Below, piece after piece: positions 12,737 through 24,533 of a stretch of DNA of 64,000 bases. The stretch comes from Maratus speciosus (Eukaryota > Arthropoda > Arachnida > Araneae > Salticidae): contig OZ010798.1 of the NCBI GenBank assembly GCA_963932465.1, positions 20,718,918 through 20,782,917 on the forward strand, read 5' to 3'. A program made the translations under genes and the position numbers. The notes beneath the pieces are model-generated. The model was not told where the DNA came from. It saw only the letters and a program-made list of their open reading frames with translations, and did not search any database. How positions within the stretch are numbered: the stretch's first letter is position 1; each line of letters starts with the position of its first letter.

Positions 12737-13936
12737 TATTTGTTAAAGAAATCAGTGAAAACAAAAAATAAATAAATAAATAAATAAATAAAAATAAATA
12801 AATAATAAAAAAATAATTTTATTATGTTTTTTATTATAGTGTTTATTATACATTACCTTAATTTTATTGTTAGATTGCGGTTTACATAATTGTTGTTATT
12901 ATATATATTACTTATAGTTTTTTTAAAAAAAATCTTTAAATTAATCAAATAGTCAGTTTCATTAATATTTTTTTTAAATAAATAATTTAAACAAATCTAT
13001 AATCAGAGAAATTTAAAATAAACAAATGTTATTAAGAAATGTAAAATATTTTTTATTTATTTATTCTTATAGTACTATATATTTTAGATAACGAAGTATT
13101 TTGAAGGGATGTTTAATACATTTTATTTATCCGTATCTTTTGATCAGTCTTATTACTTATTTTTTAATGCAATAAATTTATAATGCATTTATTTTCATAT
13201 AAATAAATAAATAGTAATAATAACAATAAAATGACAAACAAAAAAATAGAGGGGAAGGACATTTATTTTTAAAGTAAATCAGTGATAAAGAAATAACAAC
13301 GAGTTGAAATTTAAAATAAATGATATAAAGCAGAATACCCATACCTAACAATAAATTGTAACCAACAGAAAATGTTTCCAGAATAGTTTTGATATGATTT
13401 TTTTCTCCATGATTTCATAACACGAGATGGCAGGTAGGACATACAGTTATTATATAACATGCAATTTGAATGAATAATATGTCATTCAGGAAAAAGTTTC
13501 TGTACTTTATTAAAATAACTAAATAAATTATCAAAAACTGAAATTAATATACACTTTTTAGAGCTTTTAAATAAATTTTTTATACTGAATAAAGGTAGCA
13601 CCGTATGTAAATTGTAGGATATATTTATGAAATCAAATCTTATTGTTATAAGTTATATGATTTATTTTTAAACATAGTTTTCGTCAAATGACAAATGCTA
13701 TATTGAAAATAATCTATAGAAAAAAATGATGAAATAAAAATGAAAAATATTTCTAAAGTAAAATAAAATAAATAAAACTATTATAAGGCCTTTTATTTAA
13801 CGCTTTATAATGCGTAAAAAGCTCACAACATGTAAATTGTACTTTTACATTTATGATATAAAATGTGATTCGAATGTACAGAATGCCATTCAGAATAATG
13901 TTTGTGTATTCCATGTCTAAAATAACTATAATTATA
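12737..13936. other. AT-rich intergenic DNA
   Basis: It begins with an (AATA)n tract near 12770-12810. Otherwise it is very AT-rich without recognisable coding or RNA features. Confidence 0.5.
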
Positions 13937-14109
13937 CAGTCAAACCTCGTTAACATGAACACGCTTAACGTGAATTACTTTTAACATGAATTGTTTTCAC
14001 AGTCCCCTATAAAAACAAATATAAAGATTTGATACTGATAACATGAATTGCTGTTAACATGAACAAAATTTTGATTCCCTTTGAGGTTCATGTTAACGAG
14101 GTTCGACTG
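13937..14109. mobile_element. Tigger/pogo-type MITE, 173 bp, second copy
   Basis: It matches the 8498-8670 copy in inverted orientation, with CAGTCAAACCTCGTTAAC and GTTAACGAGGTTCGACTG termini and TA on both sides. Identical length and near-identical sequence point to a recent common source. Confidence 0.85.
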
Positions 14110-15240
14110 TATATATTATATGTATAAAAAATTATACATATAAGCTTATAAGAATTCAGATTGAAAAAGGTAACAATATAAAACTGTAGGATATCTTTAT
14201 CATGTCCCATCTTATTGTTATGTTAGTTATATTTAATATTTTAAATTTATAATATTATTAAATCATTTCAAATAAATAGTAACAAATGAAGCAAAAAACT
14301 AAATATAAATGCGTGTGTGGTGGTGGTGGTGGTGTGTGTGTGTGGGGGGGGGGGGGGGGATTTCTCAGATAAATCAAAAATAGCAACTGATTAAAAAAAA
14401 AATTGATGATGTTTATTATTCCGCATTTTCGGATATTCATTAAAAAATATATTTAAAAAAAATTCTCAAATATGTTAGCAATAAATTATAGACAAAATTA
14501 TAATTAAATGAAATTCAAATGAACAATATTCCTAAAATAAAATTTCTCAAATATGTTAGCAATAAATTGTAGACAAAATTATAATTAAATGAAATTCAAA
14601 CGAATAATATTTCTAAAATAAGTAACTGCGAACTCTCACATTTTTTTTTTTTTTTAAAATCAAAGCCAAACATATGCAGAACCTAAAATTTTATTCAATA
14701 AATGAAATGAAGTAAGTACCAGGTAGAAACAAGACGCAGATTATTAAATAAATTTTCTGGTTCAAAACATCTGTATTTGACCATAGGAAAAAAAATCGGA
14801 TTTTGACAGCTTTGTTATAATAATATAAATTTTAAAACGCATGTTGAAATTGAAAAGGTCATTTAATAAAGGCTTCACGATGCATAAAAACTGTACACCT
14901 ATAAATGATTCTATATATTTATCATGTCATACCCATTTTAATGAATTACAAACATATCATTCAGAAAAACATTTTTTTTTTCTTTGTACTCACCCCAATT
15001 GTGGAACTAGCCATGAAAAGCCGTTACGTGCTCCTTTAGTTGCGAGATCCTTTTTTGAATTCAAGAGGCAGAAAAATCTCAACAAAAAACAGTATAAAGA
15101 AAAAAAAAAAACAGCAGACGATGATGAAAAGGGGGCGAGATGCACACAAGCACGAAAGAACACTTATAAAAACCGTAAAAGAATAGAACAATCCGCCTCA
15201 CTCTCCCTTTGTTGCAAACACGAATGATTCCAAAAGCGAC
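14110..15240. other. Intergenic: GT/GGT/G microsatellites and an 82-bp direct duplication
   Basis: GGT, GT and poly-G runs lie at 14312-14359. Two tandem copies of a unit of about 82 bp beginning TTCTCAAATATGTTAGCAAT lie at about 14463-14625. From about 14990 the base composition rises toward the CpG-rich block. An open frame of 128 codons at 14841-15227 has low-complexity Lys-rich content and a non-coding look, so it is not called. Confidence 0.45.
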
Positions 15241-15545
15241 CGCAATCCACAGCGGCAGACAACTCTAATGCAGATCCCCCGTTGGGCGCCGTGGTTGTCC
15301 GTCATCTGGGCGGGGGAACCAATAAGAGGCGGTCATGGGCGTGGTAGGTCCCGATCCGCCCCTCACGTCGCGCTAATTGGCGGTGGGGCGGGCCAATGGT
15401 GGGATTGTTTAACGCCATCTAGCGGAACGGACGCCGATTGTATGAACATTCATCTGAGATGTTTATTTTTATTTTTCGAGGACGTTTCGTCGACAGAGGG
15501 CGCTACCGGACGGTGTCGCATGTCAGCCGCGGGGTGATTGAGAGG
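15240..15545. promoter_or_regulatory. CpG-rich block with CCAAT and GC boxes, candidate promoter
   Basis: This short block is sharply GC- and CpG-rich against very AT-rich surroundings. It holds ACCAATAAG, CCAATGG and AATTGGCGG (CCAAT-box forms) and GGGCGGGG and GGGGCGGGCC (GC boxes). Near its right end are CTCF-like cores: CCGCTAGATGGCG on the minus strand (about 15412-15424) and CAGAGGGCGCTA on the plus strand (about 15494-15505). This composition fits a constitutive promoter or insulator. No adjacent coding exon was recognised, so direction is unknown. Confidence 0.45.
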
Positions 15546-16317
15546 GGAGGAAGAGATTTCAGTGATATGTAATTTTTTTTGATAGAATTCTTCAATTGTG
15601 ATAAGGGATGACGAAAGATGAGTGCGTGTGTAAGGGGGTAGGGTGGGGGTGATGTCCTACAATTTGGGCGTAGGGGCGGCAAGGGTGGGGGACAGATATT
15701 GGCTTCATAATCGCGGGTTAGTTATAGATGTCACGGATAGAAAGGAAAATGATTTGAACTTCTGGTGACAACAGAGGAGTTTCTTTTTCAGCGGGCGGTA
15801 AGGGAAATAAATAAATAAACAAATCTCAGCATCTAGACGTTCTCTCACTCGACATTTGACGTAGCCAATGTTTCCTAATTTTCCTGAAATTCCAATTTTT
15901 TAAAAATGCGTGCTAAAATGAGCTAGGTTTTAATTTAAATTAAAATTATTTATTTTAATTTTAAATTTTTTATTATATTATATTTTAATTTTTCATTTAA
16001 ATTTTATTATTATATTATATTTTAATTTTTTATTTAAATGTTTCATGAATTTAAATTTTTTATTTAAATTTAAATTTTTAATTTAATTTTTTTTTCTTAC
16101 CGCATATACTCGTGTATAAGTCACCCCCCCCCCCCCCAATTCTTAAGCAAAATTTTGAAACAAATTGAATTTTTGTGTATAAGTCGTATCATATTTCTTG
16201 TAGTATTGAAAAATGATTTATAATCGAGGATTTAAAAATAAATAAATGAATTTTCATTAAATTGGTAATTTTTTTTACGTTTCTAATCAGTTTTTTTTTT
16301 TTAATTCAACGTTTTAA
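15546..16317. other. Intergenic with AT-rich repeat and a MITE-end-like block
   Basis: 15900-16090 is built of iterated TTTAAATTTTTTATT-like words. At about 16101 the block ACCGCATATACTCGTGTATAAGTC followed by poly-C resembles a DNA-transposon terminus, but no partner end was found. Confidence 0.4.
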
Positions 16318-16733
16318 GGGTGTATTCCGATCCAAACTGCTTATTTTCTGATTCATTTTAAAATTCCTTTTTGCTCTCAAACGCATCAAACTTGGAAATT
16401 CTCTTATTTAGAAACTATATAATGTGCGGTGCTTCTTCATTTTTTGATAAATGCAGAAAATACTGTAAAAAACGCTGTCAAAGTTGGCATTTTGAACCGA
16501 ATTTTCCGAAGCGGGCGATGTGGGAATGAAAAAAATGATCATACTGAGAAAATAATTGTTTAAAAATCAAATTCTAATGAATTGAGCTGAAAATGAAATC
16601 ACACGGCATGTTAAACGTGTCTTCAGAAATCACCCCAGCAAGTTTCGTGTTTTTACTTTTAAAAATGAGTCTGAAAATGTCTCAGAAAATTTCGAGCTGT
16701 TGAGGGCGGAAAAATATTTTTTCGAATACACCC
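16318..16733 (+). mobile_element. TTAA-MITE family A, copy 3 (perfect TSD)
   Basis: GGGTGTATTCCGATCC to CGAATACACCC, 416 bp, with TTAA on both sides (16314-16317 and 16734-16737). This is the cleanest copy for defining the family boundaries. Confidence 0.85.
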
Positions 16734-16794
16734 TTAAGACTGTATAATTATGTAAAACCGAAGAAGCTTAAACTATTTTGAAACCTATTCACGT

Positions 16795-16828
<34 letters not shown>

Positions 16829-17198
16829 TTCAAAAATCTATATTCAAGCCTTATTTACAAGGATAAACAACTTCTCAGACTGCTAAAATATAGTACTTAT
16901 TTGTATTGTAATACTTTTAGGAGAAGTATCTAGAAGCATTCTCAAGTTGAAGTTTTTTAAAAAGGGGTTTAAACTGTTCAGAGGAATGCCCCTGCATTGA
17001 AGGGAATTATGTTCCAAGGAAAAATGGGTGCAGAACAATTACGGGGACATTATTGTGGAGCTTTTTTTGTCAGTCACAGCACTGCAAATAAAGGAGTAAG
17101 ACAGAAAAACGACTGAAAAAGCATTTAAAACACGTAAATGTCTTAATATAGAGCTTAGACATAATAAATACCTTAATTTAAGATACTTGTGTGTCTTA
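16734..17198. other. Spacer with poly-A tract
   Basis: A long poly-A tract lies near 16798-16826. The rest has no recognised gene. Confidence 0.4.
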
Positions 17199-17617
17199 GG
17201 CTGTTCTCAAATCCAAAGGGGCAACTTTCAGACATAAGTTTAAATTGATTTTTGTTCGGAAACGTACAAAAATAGCAGGTGTTATTGTTCAGAAACTGTG
17301 TCATCGAACTGTTCTTTCCGTTTTATTGTAAACGTAATAGATCTTTTAGAAAATGCTGCTAAACTTGACGTTTTGAACAGAATTTCTGGACGAAAGAAGA
17401 AAAAGAGCCAGGAAGAGAGAGAAAACGCCTCGCTCACGTGACCCATTTCGCTTATAACTCGATAGGTAATCTATTGATCAAAAAATGGAAAAAACAGTTC
17501 GATTCCAAATCGCTTTCCCAGTCAGCTCTGCCAGTTTTGCACCTTTACATTTATAAATGAGTTAGTGAATGTGTAAAAATGTTTTGCGCTAGTTGACGAA
17601 AGCAGTTGAGAACAGCC
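17199..17617 (+). mobile_element. TTAA-MITE family B copy
   Basis: Starts GGCTGTTCTCAAATCC and ends GTTGAGAACAGCC, followed by TTAA (17618-17621). The interior has the family-B hallmarks, including CAGTTCGATTCCAAATCGC. It lies beside family-A copy 4. Confidence 0.75.
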
Positions 17618-17644
17618 TTAATGGACTGGTAGGAGAAATGAACC

Positions 17645-18059
17645 AGTATTCGACAAAATATTTTTCCACCCTCAACAGCTCGAAATTTTCTGAGACATTT
17701 TCAGACTCATTTTTAAAAGTAAAAACACGAAACTTGCTGGGGTGATTTCTGAAGACATGTTTAACATGCCGTGTGATTTCATTTTCAGCCCAATTCATTA
17801 GAATTTGATTTTTAAACAATTATTTTCTCAGTATGACCACTTTTTTTCATTCCCAGATCGCTCGCTTCGGAAAATTCGGTTCAAAATGCCAACTTTGACA
17901 GCGTTTTTTACAGTATTTTCTGCATTTATCAAAAAATCGACAAGCACGGCACTTTATGTAGTTTCCAAATAAGAGAATTTGCCAGTTTGATGCGTTTGAG
18001 AGCAAAAATGAATTTTAAAATGAATCAGAAAATAAGCAAGTTTGGATTGGAATACACCC
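17645..18059 (-). mobile_element. TTAA-MITE family A, copy 4 (inverted, degraded left end)
   Basis: The body is the reverse complement of family A and ends GGAATACACCC then TTAT. The left terminus has decayed to a CAGTATTCGACAAAATATTTTTC form. Confidence 0.7.
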
Positions 18060-18899
18060 TTATTACAGTGAAATGTCATACCGCCAGCATACCGTCAGTC
18101 GACCGCCATATTTGTTATTTGTTGTTGTGTGATGCCGCGCGCGTATCGAAAACGATTTCCTTCTATAAATGTGAAAAAATCGCTGTGAAATGTGAATAAA
18201 TGAACAGGTTGAGACTTTCAGGGGAAAATGCAACACCCTTTCTGACAGCTGAGATAATCCTCTGTGGAATGAATGCAGTAGCACATGTAAAGGGAGACGT
18301 GATGTATTGTATGTGAACCTCGTGCTAATTCTAAGACTAGTCTAGCTGGTTAATTTAAATGAAATATATATTAATCAGTTATCTAGAAATCTTTGTTGGA
18401 CAAAAAAAAAAAAAAAAAAAAAATCATCCATCTAAACAAAGGATAAATTACTAGGATAATATAAATTAAAAGGATAATATAAATTACTAGATCCAAAAGG
18501 GTAAGTGATTTATAAAATATAATACTCCATTTTGTTACACTAATGTTTTCTATATGTTATATTATTTTTAGAACAAATTTGATACTAACAAATATTAATG
18601 TTATCTATGTTTTTATGAGGTTCCATTTCTAAAGTATACATTTATTTCTAACATTTTAAATTAATATTAATCCATATTTACGCTATTGTTTTCTGTGGGT
18701 TTTTTTTTTTTTTTCCGTACTATAAAATGCAAATACAATGTTTTCAGATTTTTCTAATTGTCTGATGGAAAATATTTATATATGAACGGTGAATTTAATA
18801 ATTTGAAATTATGTGTAAAATTATTTAAAATATTCACTCCGGTTTAACAAGCACATTATTAACTGTTGTATCATAAAATGATTTCTTAAGGGTGTATTC
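18060..18899. other. Possibly single-copy DNA, weak exon candidate at 18199-18314
   Basis: This stretch is less repetitive and has mixed composition up to about 18350. A short plus-strand frame opens with ATG at 18199 and runs 38 codons. Within it lies a GTAAAG donor-like site. No acceptor or homology supports a gene. A poly-A run lies near 18402. Confidence 0.2.
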
Positions 18900-19305
18900 C
18901 GATTCAAACTGCTTATTTTCTGATTCATTTTGAAATTCATTTTTGCTCTCAAACGCATCAAACTTGGAAATTCTCTTATTTAGAAACTATATAATGTGCG
19001 GTGCTTCTTAATTTTTTGATAAATGCAGAAAATACTGTAAAAAACGCTGTCAAAGTTGGCATTTTGAACCGAATTTTCCGAAGCGGGCGATCTGGGAATG
19101 AAAAAAATGGTCATACTGAGAAAATAATTGTTTAAAAATCAAATTCTAATGAATTGAGCTGAAAATGAAATCACACGGCATGTTAAACATGTCTTCAGAA
19201 ATCACCCCAGCAAGTTTCGTGTTTTTACTTTTAAAAATGAGTCTGAAAATGTCTCAGAAAATTTCGAGCTGTTGAGGGTGGGAAAATATTTTTTCGAATA
19301 CACCC
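18900..19305 (+). mobile_element. TTAA-MITE family A, copy 5
   Basis: Preceded by TTAA (18896-18899), it begins GGGTGTATTCCGATTC and ends CGAATACACCC then ATAA. It is nearly identical to copies 2 and 3. Confidence 0.8.
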
Positions 19306-19930
19306 ATAAGTGATTTTAATATTTTACAACAAGATAATTTTGAATAATAAAATCAAACGAAAATGATTATTTTAATTTCACCTTTAAAGAAAAAAAAAGA
19401 AAAAAAACCCGGTGTAATCAGAAATTTTAAATATGCTTCAAATGTTTGTTTATGAAAATGTGCCCGGATTTGTGTTTGTGCACATTTTCCTTGAATTACA
19501 AATGAAATATAAAAATTTGTTATGATTTACCTTATGAAGTATAAAAAATTTCATAAAGAGGAGGGTAGATTTGTCGATTTGAAAATAACATTATATTTAT
19601 CTTGTCTACAATGTTGAAGGGGTGAGGAATTTTATTTTTAATTACATTGAATCTATGGAAAAATAACATAAATAATAATCCCGGATATGGTTTGTATGTA
19701 TGTCTAATAATTTAAATTGGCTAAATGATTAATAAACTTCAACTATTTTCCAAAGTAAACAAAGAAATAATTAATATTTTTAAATACTTGAAAATGGATT
19801 AATATAATATTAGATAAATAATAGAGTATATAAAGAATATTCTTAGAATATTGGAATATTAGAATATCGGAATATTAGAATATCGGAAATATTAGAGTTG
19901 GAAATCTCTAATATTTCAGTTCCAACTCTA
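19306..19930. other. AT-rich spacer
   Basis: It includes iterated GGAATATTAGAATATC words at about 19850-19890 and a small hairpin of TTGGAAATCTCTAATATTTC type near 19895. No gene was recognised. Confidence 0.4.
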
Positions 19931-20329
19931 ATATTTCAGTTGTGTTACCATTTTCCCCTAAAATCAGTCAGCAAGTTTCTAAAATCTTAAGAAGGTTTGA
20001 TTTTAATGTTATTTTTCTCCTGTTAATAAAATCACTTTTTCAAATCTCAAACACCGCGTTGATCGCCTAGATAACTGGGGTATTTACCAAATATCTTGCC
20101 AGTGTGGCGTTTCTTATATTGGCCAGACTAAACGTGCTCTTAGATTTCGTTTAAAAGAGCATGAAGGTTATGTTAAAAATCAGGAACTCAAACGTTATTC
20201 TATTGCTCAACATTCTTGGTCTTCTCAACATTCGATTTTTCCTCAGCCATCATTATCCAAAAATGTTCTTCTAACCTTGATCTTGATTTTTATGAAGCTT
20301 GCCACATCATTAAAAATTCTCGCTCTTTA
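19931..20329 (+). pseudogene. Penelope-like element, GIY-YIG endonuclease region (broken)
   Basis: Penelope-like elements are retroelements whose reverse transcriptase is often followed by a GIY-YIG nuclease that nicks the target. Conceptual translation here gives an RT-C-terminal linker, then GIYQISCQCGVSYIGQTKR and an RLKEHEGYVKN segment. This is the GIY-x(n)-YIG core with its conserved QTxR and KEH residues. At least two frame changes are needed to read it, one near 20010 and one near 20250, so the copy is dead. The frame resumes after the transposon at 20330-23480 with a DFPSIWKAS-like C-terminus. Most of the RT is missing upstream. The family call is confident from the motif; the frame changes were seen by eye. 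Confidence 0.8.
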
Positions 20330-21310
20330 CACTGTAAATTAAAATGTCTGAAATTCAAACACTTAAGTGTCTGAAACGGAGTGTTCAGTTTTCAGACATT
20401 TTAAAATGTCTGAATTTTTTCAGACACTTTTCGTGTCTGAATTTCAGACACTTCAAACGTCTTAATAGCATCCATTTTTTTGTAAGAATCATACGTAGCC
20501 ATGTTTGACCACGTTGAATCCAGGAAAAATATTTGGCTGGGGTCCTGCCCCCCCCCCCCCCTACAACCTGATTTTTCTGGTGCTCCCAATTTTGTACGCA
20601 ATTTTTGTTAAGCTGATAATTTAAATCTTTTACGACATTTTACTGATTATAATCAATATTTTGAACTTCAGGAGTAGAACAAGATTAAAACAAAAAATAT
20701 TTATCTAAATATTAGATTTTTAAAATTTGTTTTATTTTTAATCTTATTTTACTTTAAAAGTTCAAACTTTTGATTATAATCAATACAATTTCGAAACAGA
20801 TTTAAAATATAAGCTTTACAAATATTGCACATCAAATTTGTGGGCACTAAAATCGTAGGGGGGCGGGGCACGGCCCAGTATGCGCATTCTTTAATCAAGA
20901 AGTTCTTTTGCAAAAAATGCAACCCTGCATTATTGTTATCTCAGTTGAGATGTCCGGTATTCGGGAGTATCCGTTGTGGAGGTTAATGGACATTCCCGAA
21001 TAGCTATTCTGAAACATCTATTTAACGAATACTTTTTTAATCCGCATGGCATACATATTTGTATATTTTTACCTCACAAAAGCAGACATCTCCGATTATC
21101 GGACAAATTCAGCGGCAAGGGCTATTGAGGGCTTTTAAAGTACATGGATAAATATATATATTTCTTATAATCTTGTCCTACTCTACTTCATATAATTTAA
21201 AAATAGATTTTTTAAAAATTTATATTGCCACATAGGCAATTTTACATATATATCAGATGATAATCACAACAGCTATTTAACTATGAATAAATAAATAAAT
21301 ATTCTACTTT

Positions 21311-21535
21311 ACCCTTTGCACTCGAGGGCTCCGGAGCGGAGCCATTTAAAATTTGTCTTCAAACTCGGGGTCTCCGCTACGGAGACAATGCAAATAATTT
21401 TGTGATACCTGTCTAGAAAAGCCAAGATTACATGCTATCACAAAATTATTTGCATTGTCTCCGTAGCGGAGACCTCGAGTTTGAAGACAAATTTTAAATG
21501 GCTCCGCTCCGGAGTCCTCGAGTGCAAAGGGTTAA
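21311..21535. mobile_element. Foldback MITE with arms of about 97 bp
   Basis: The left arm starts CCCTTTGCACTCGAGGGCTC and the right arm ends with its inverted copy, CCTCGAGTGCAAAGGG, around a loop of about 28 nt. TTTA lies on the left and TTAA on the right, so a TTAA-type target is likely. The arms are GC-rich (CTCCGGAGCGGAGCC) against an AT-rich setting. Confidence 0.75.
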
Positions 21536-23209
21536 TATTGAGAAAAAAAATTACTTCGGTATTTTGTTTATTTATATTTTGTGTTTTTTGATCTTGTCCT
21601 ACTCTAAATTTTCAACTTTCATTATAATCAGTGCAAGATTTAAGGTATCAACTTTACGAAAATTTCATACAAAATTCCCCCCCCCCCCCTCCCCGAAAAA
21701 AAAATAAAAATCCTTATCATTTAAAAATTAGATTTTTTAAAAATTTATATTGCCACATGGGCTTATTGTTATCATTCCTATGAGCTACTGAACAAGACAT
21801 CTTTAAAGCAAAATAAAACCAAAAAAAAGAAAAAGTTAGCACATGATATCACTATGATACAAACTTGCGATGCTTATCAGTAAAGTCTAATTGGAAAATG
21901 ACCTTCGAATCCACGCATGCAGCGAAATCTAAATAAACAAATGATTTCCTTTTTCCTGGCTGGCTTACTTCTATGTTTCCAAATCAAAAGTTTTCACACA
22001 TTAAAAGATTTAATAGCTTTAGAAATATATCTAAGAAATACTTGAGATAAACATTCATTTTCAATTATATATAAATTTCATGAAAATCAATTGATTTTTT
22101 TTTCCAAAAGCGAAAGTTTATAAATATATTTTTTAATTTCAGCTGAATATTGTTCAATGGGGAAAAAAAGGCAATCCCGAAAATCCCGGATTTTCGGGGT
22201 TAAAATTAAAGCGTGATCCCGGGATCTCAATCCGGGATTGTAATCCCTAGCTAAGAAGTAAGAAAACTTTAGGAGATCTTTCAAAGTTTTTTTTTTCTAT
22301 TTCGTTGTGGTCGAGTATGAGATAAGCATTAGCCATTGAAATTGAAACTAAGAACTGCCATATTGAAAACAAAACAAAACAAGAGAATGAACTTAACTTT
22401 TAAATATGTCTGTTTTTTAGTGATGTTATTACTTTAAATTTGAGAAAAAAGATGAGAATAAATAATACATAATTTGTAATAAAAGACAACGTCATAAATT
22501 TAAAAATATATACTTCTAGAATTAGTGTTTTTTTTTGCAAAAAGATTCAAAACTAATTAAATTTCATGTAAGATTTTGTTTAGTACAATAAATAAAATAA
22601 TAAAAGACACTAATTTTAGTACTATAAAGAAATTATAACACTTACTTATAGCTGTTTGCAAGAGGTAAGAAATATTCCTCGATTTGAAATTTTAAAAACT
22701 ACCACAACCACAGTGAGGGAGAAAGACTTTCATCAGTTTAAAAGGTAATCCCATAATACATCCGACTAGCCATATTTAAAGAATGAGATGTTTCATCCTC
22801 AAAACAGGGCCCGCCAGACAAAAGTTTCTTTTTTTTGCCAGCTTCGACAGGACGAAGATGAATAACACAATATTATTGATATAAATTGATACGAGTTAAC
22901 ACTAAGCCCATTGCACACGCTTTGTAGAATTTCCGGGTGTAATCTTCAACCGTCGTCTACTTCTGTTCTGTGTCTATCCCGCCCTTGTATCGACGACAGC
23001 TTCTAAGAGACATTTGATGTCGAGCACACACGTCAGATGTATGTATTCAATAAATAAATAATCCTAGTTAATACGAATTAAAATCACAGTACTTCACATT
23101 TCGCAAAAAACGAATTAAAATACACTCGTACATAAAAACAAACTTTGTTTGAATTACAACGTATACCACTTCGAACGAAGACATCTAAAACGCATGCGCA
23201 ACTGGGAGT

Positions 23210-23228
23210 GCTAGTGCCCCCTGGTGGT
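23210..23228 (-). promoter_or_regulatory. CTCF-like site
   Basis: The plus strand reads TAGTGCCCCCTGGTGGTTA. This differs at a few positions from the reverse complement of the well-known CTCF core (CCACCAGGGGGCGCTA type). The match is by eye. It lies inside the 3.15-kb TA-flanked element. Confidence 0.4.
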
Positions 23229-23480
23229 TATTGCGTCGGAAGAATCAAAACGTCTTAAATTAAGACACGTTTAAAGCAATGAAGTGTCTTAAAATAAGAC
23301 GTTTGCGGATATTTTAGACATTATTCTCAGTTCGTTTACACCATGGTCATAGTAAGACACTTATGTATCTTAAATTAAGACATCTATAATGTCTGAATTT
23401 TCAGATTAAGACGCTTAAGTGTCTAAAATTCTTTTTCAGTCACGTATGTGTCTAAATTTAAGACGCTTCTATTTGCAGTG

Positions 23481-23860
23481 TAGTCAATAGTCAATGACTT
23501 ATCTAGTACTCCTGATTTTCCAAGTATTTGGAAAGCATCATTAATTTAATTTCCCCCCTTTTTGGTTTCTTTTTCTCTCCTTCCCCGGTAGATGTCGCTA
23601 CTTGTTCACCCAGTCGTTCCACTGCTTCTCTCTCATTGGTTGCTTTTGGCGCCTTCGCTACCCGCATAGGGTATATAAGCCAGTGCGTTTCTGTCTATCA
23701 TTTTGCCCAGCCTTGATCTTTCTAGCACGCTGTTCCTTTTTCCCTATCATGCACTGAAGAAGAATCTCGCTAGTAGATTCGAAACAGCTGTTTGCTGCTT
23801 TTCATGTATTATTTGTACATTTTTAAACGTTGTTTTTACTGCTTTATAATATTTTCTCTA
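23481..23860 (+). mobile_element. Penelope-like element 3' region with TATA promoter and tail
   Basis: After the end of the broken ORF there is a GC-richer block with GGGTATATAAGCC (TATA box at 23672-23679), then an initiator-like TCTGTCTATCATTTT. Next come CTGAAGA at 23754-23760, a GAATC...GATTC hairpin and GAAAC. Penelope-like elements can carry terminal repeats with a promoter and a hammerhead ribozyme. The CTGAAGA-stem-GAAA arrangement recalls the hammerhead core (CUGANGA...GAAA), but stems I and III were not convincingly found. The tail near 23790-23850 is shared with the hairpin at 2561-2664. Confidence 0.6.
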
Positions 23861-24533
23861 TTGTTAAAAAAATGTATCCTAGAATCGTGTAATTTTTGAA
23901 CTAGTTTATTATTCTAATTTTCCAAATCCTTAATTTAAAAAATACCCAAAAATGTCTTCTTTTTTTTTCGTCCTAATTTTTCACACTTTCTATTTTTAGA
24001 CTTTTTCTATCTTTGACTTCGGCTTGTCTGTCCAACTGTCTATCCGTGCTCCAACTCGCGGAAATATACTGGAACTTATTCATGCTATGCACCTTCCGAG
24101 CCCCCCCCCCCCAAATTTGCCCTCCGTTGGGCACTTTCTAAGTTTTGCGGACATCATTCATGCCCCCCCCCCCGGGCAAATCTAGCGGGAGGGGCTACAA
24201 GAGTGCATAACATGAATAAGTGGTCACAGGCTTTTCCAACAATATGTCACATGAGGGGTCTTGGTTAAATTTGGCAAAATGCCCCCCTTTGGGTCTACTA
24301 TCGTGCCTCCTGGAATATATCCGCCCCCCCCTCTCTTTGAAATACCGTTTGGACAAATGTGTTAGTGTGCACGGTGACTATATAGAAAAGGACTCATACA
24401 ATGTAGCAATTTCATAAATTCCACTCAATTATTTCATGTGAGGGTAAAAACTTATTGATACACCCTCCTATACGGATAAGCAGATGGATGGCCGGACCAG
24501 ACGACGACTGTAGGTTCTACGTATTTATATAAC
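23861..24533. other. Spacer with poly-C tracts
   Basis: Poly-C runs lie near 24100 and 24165. A duplicated motif, CATTTATCATG-like TTATTCATGCTAT / ATAACATGAATAAG, forms an inverted pair at about 24077 and 24208. No gene was recognised. Confidence 0.4.

Larger units (their letters stand above)
20330..23480. mobile_element. TA-flanked TIR element (CACTG...CAGTG), 3.15 kb, inserted in the Penelope-like element
   Basis: The left end is CACTGTAAATTAAAATGTCTG and the right end is ...CTTCTATTTGCAGTG, with TA on each side (20328-20329 and 23481-23482). Subterminal arrays of GTGTCTGAAA / TTTCAGACACTT and TTAAGACACTT words occur at both ends. Removing it rejoins the Penelope-like reading region. No transposase ORF was seen. 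A foldback MITE (21311-21535), repeated TATTGCCACAT.GGC words (about 21225 and 21748) and a dense GGGATTACAATCCCGG-type hairpin (about 22167-22246) lie within. A shorter relative of the left end lies at 54278. Confidence 0.75.

Noticed and set aside
14841..15227. 128-codon plus-strand ORF as a gene
   Set aside because: Low-complexity Lys-rich and poly-F segments from A/T runs, no recognisable domain and no promoter or polyadenylation context.
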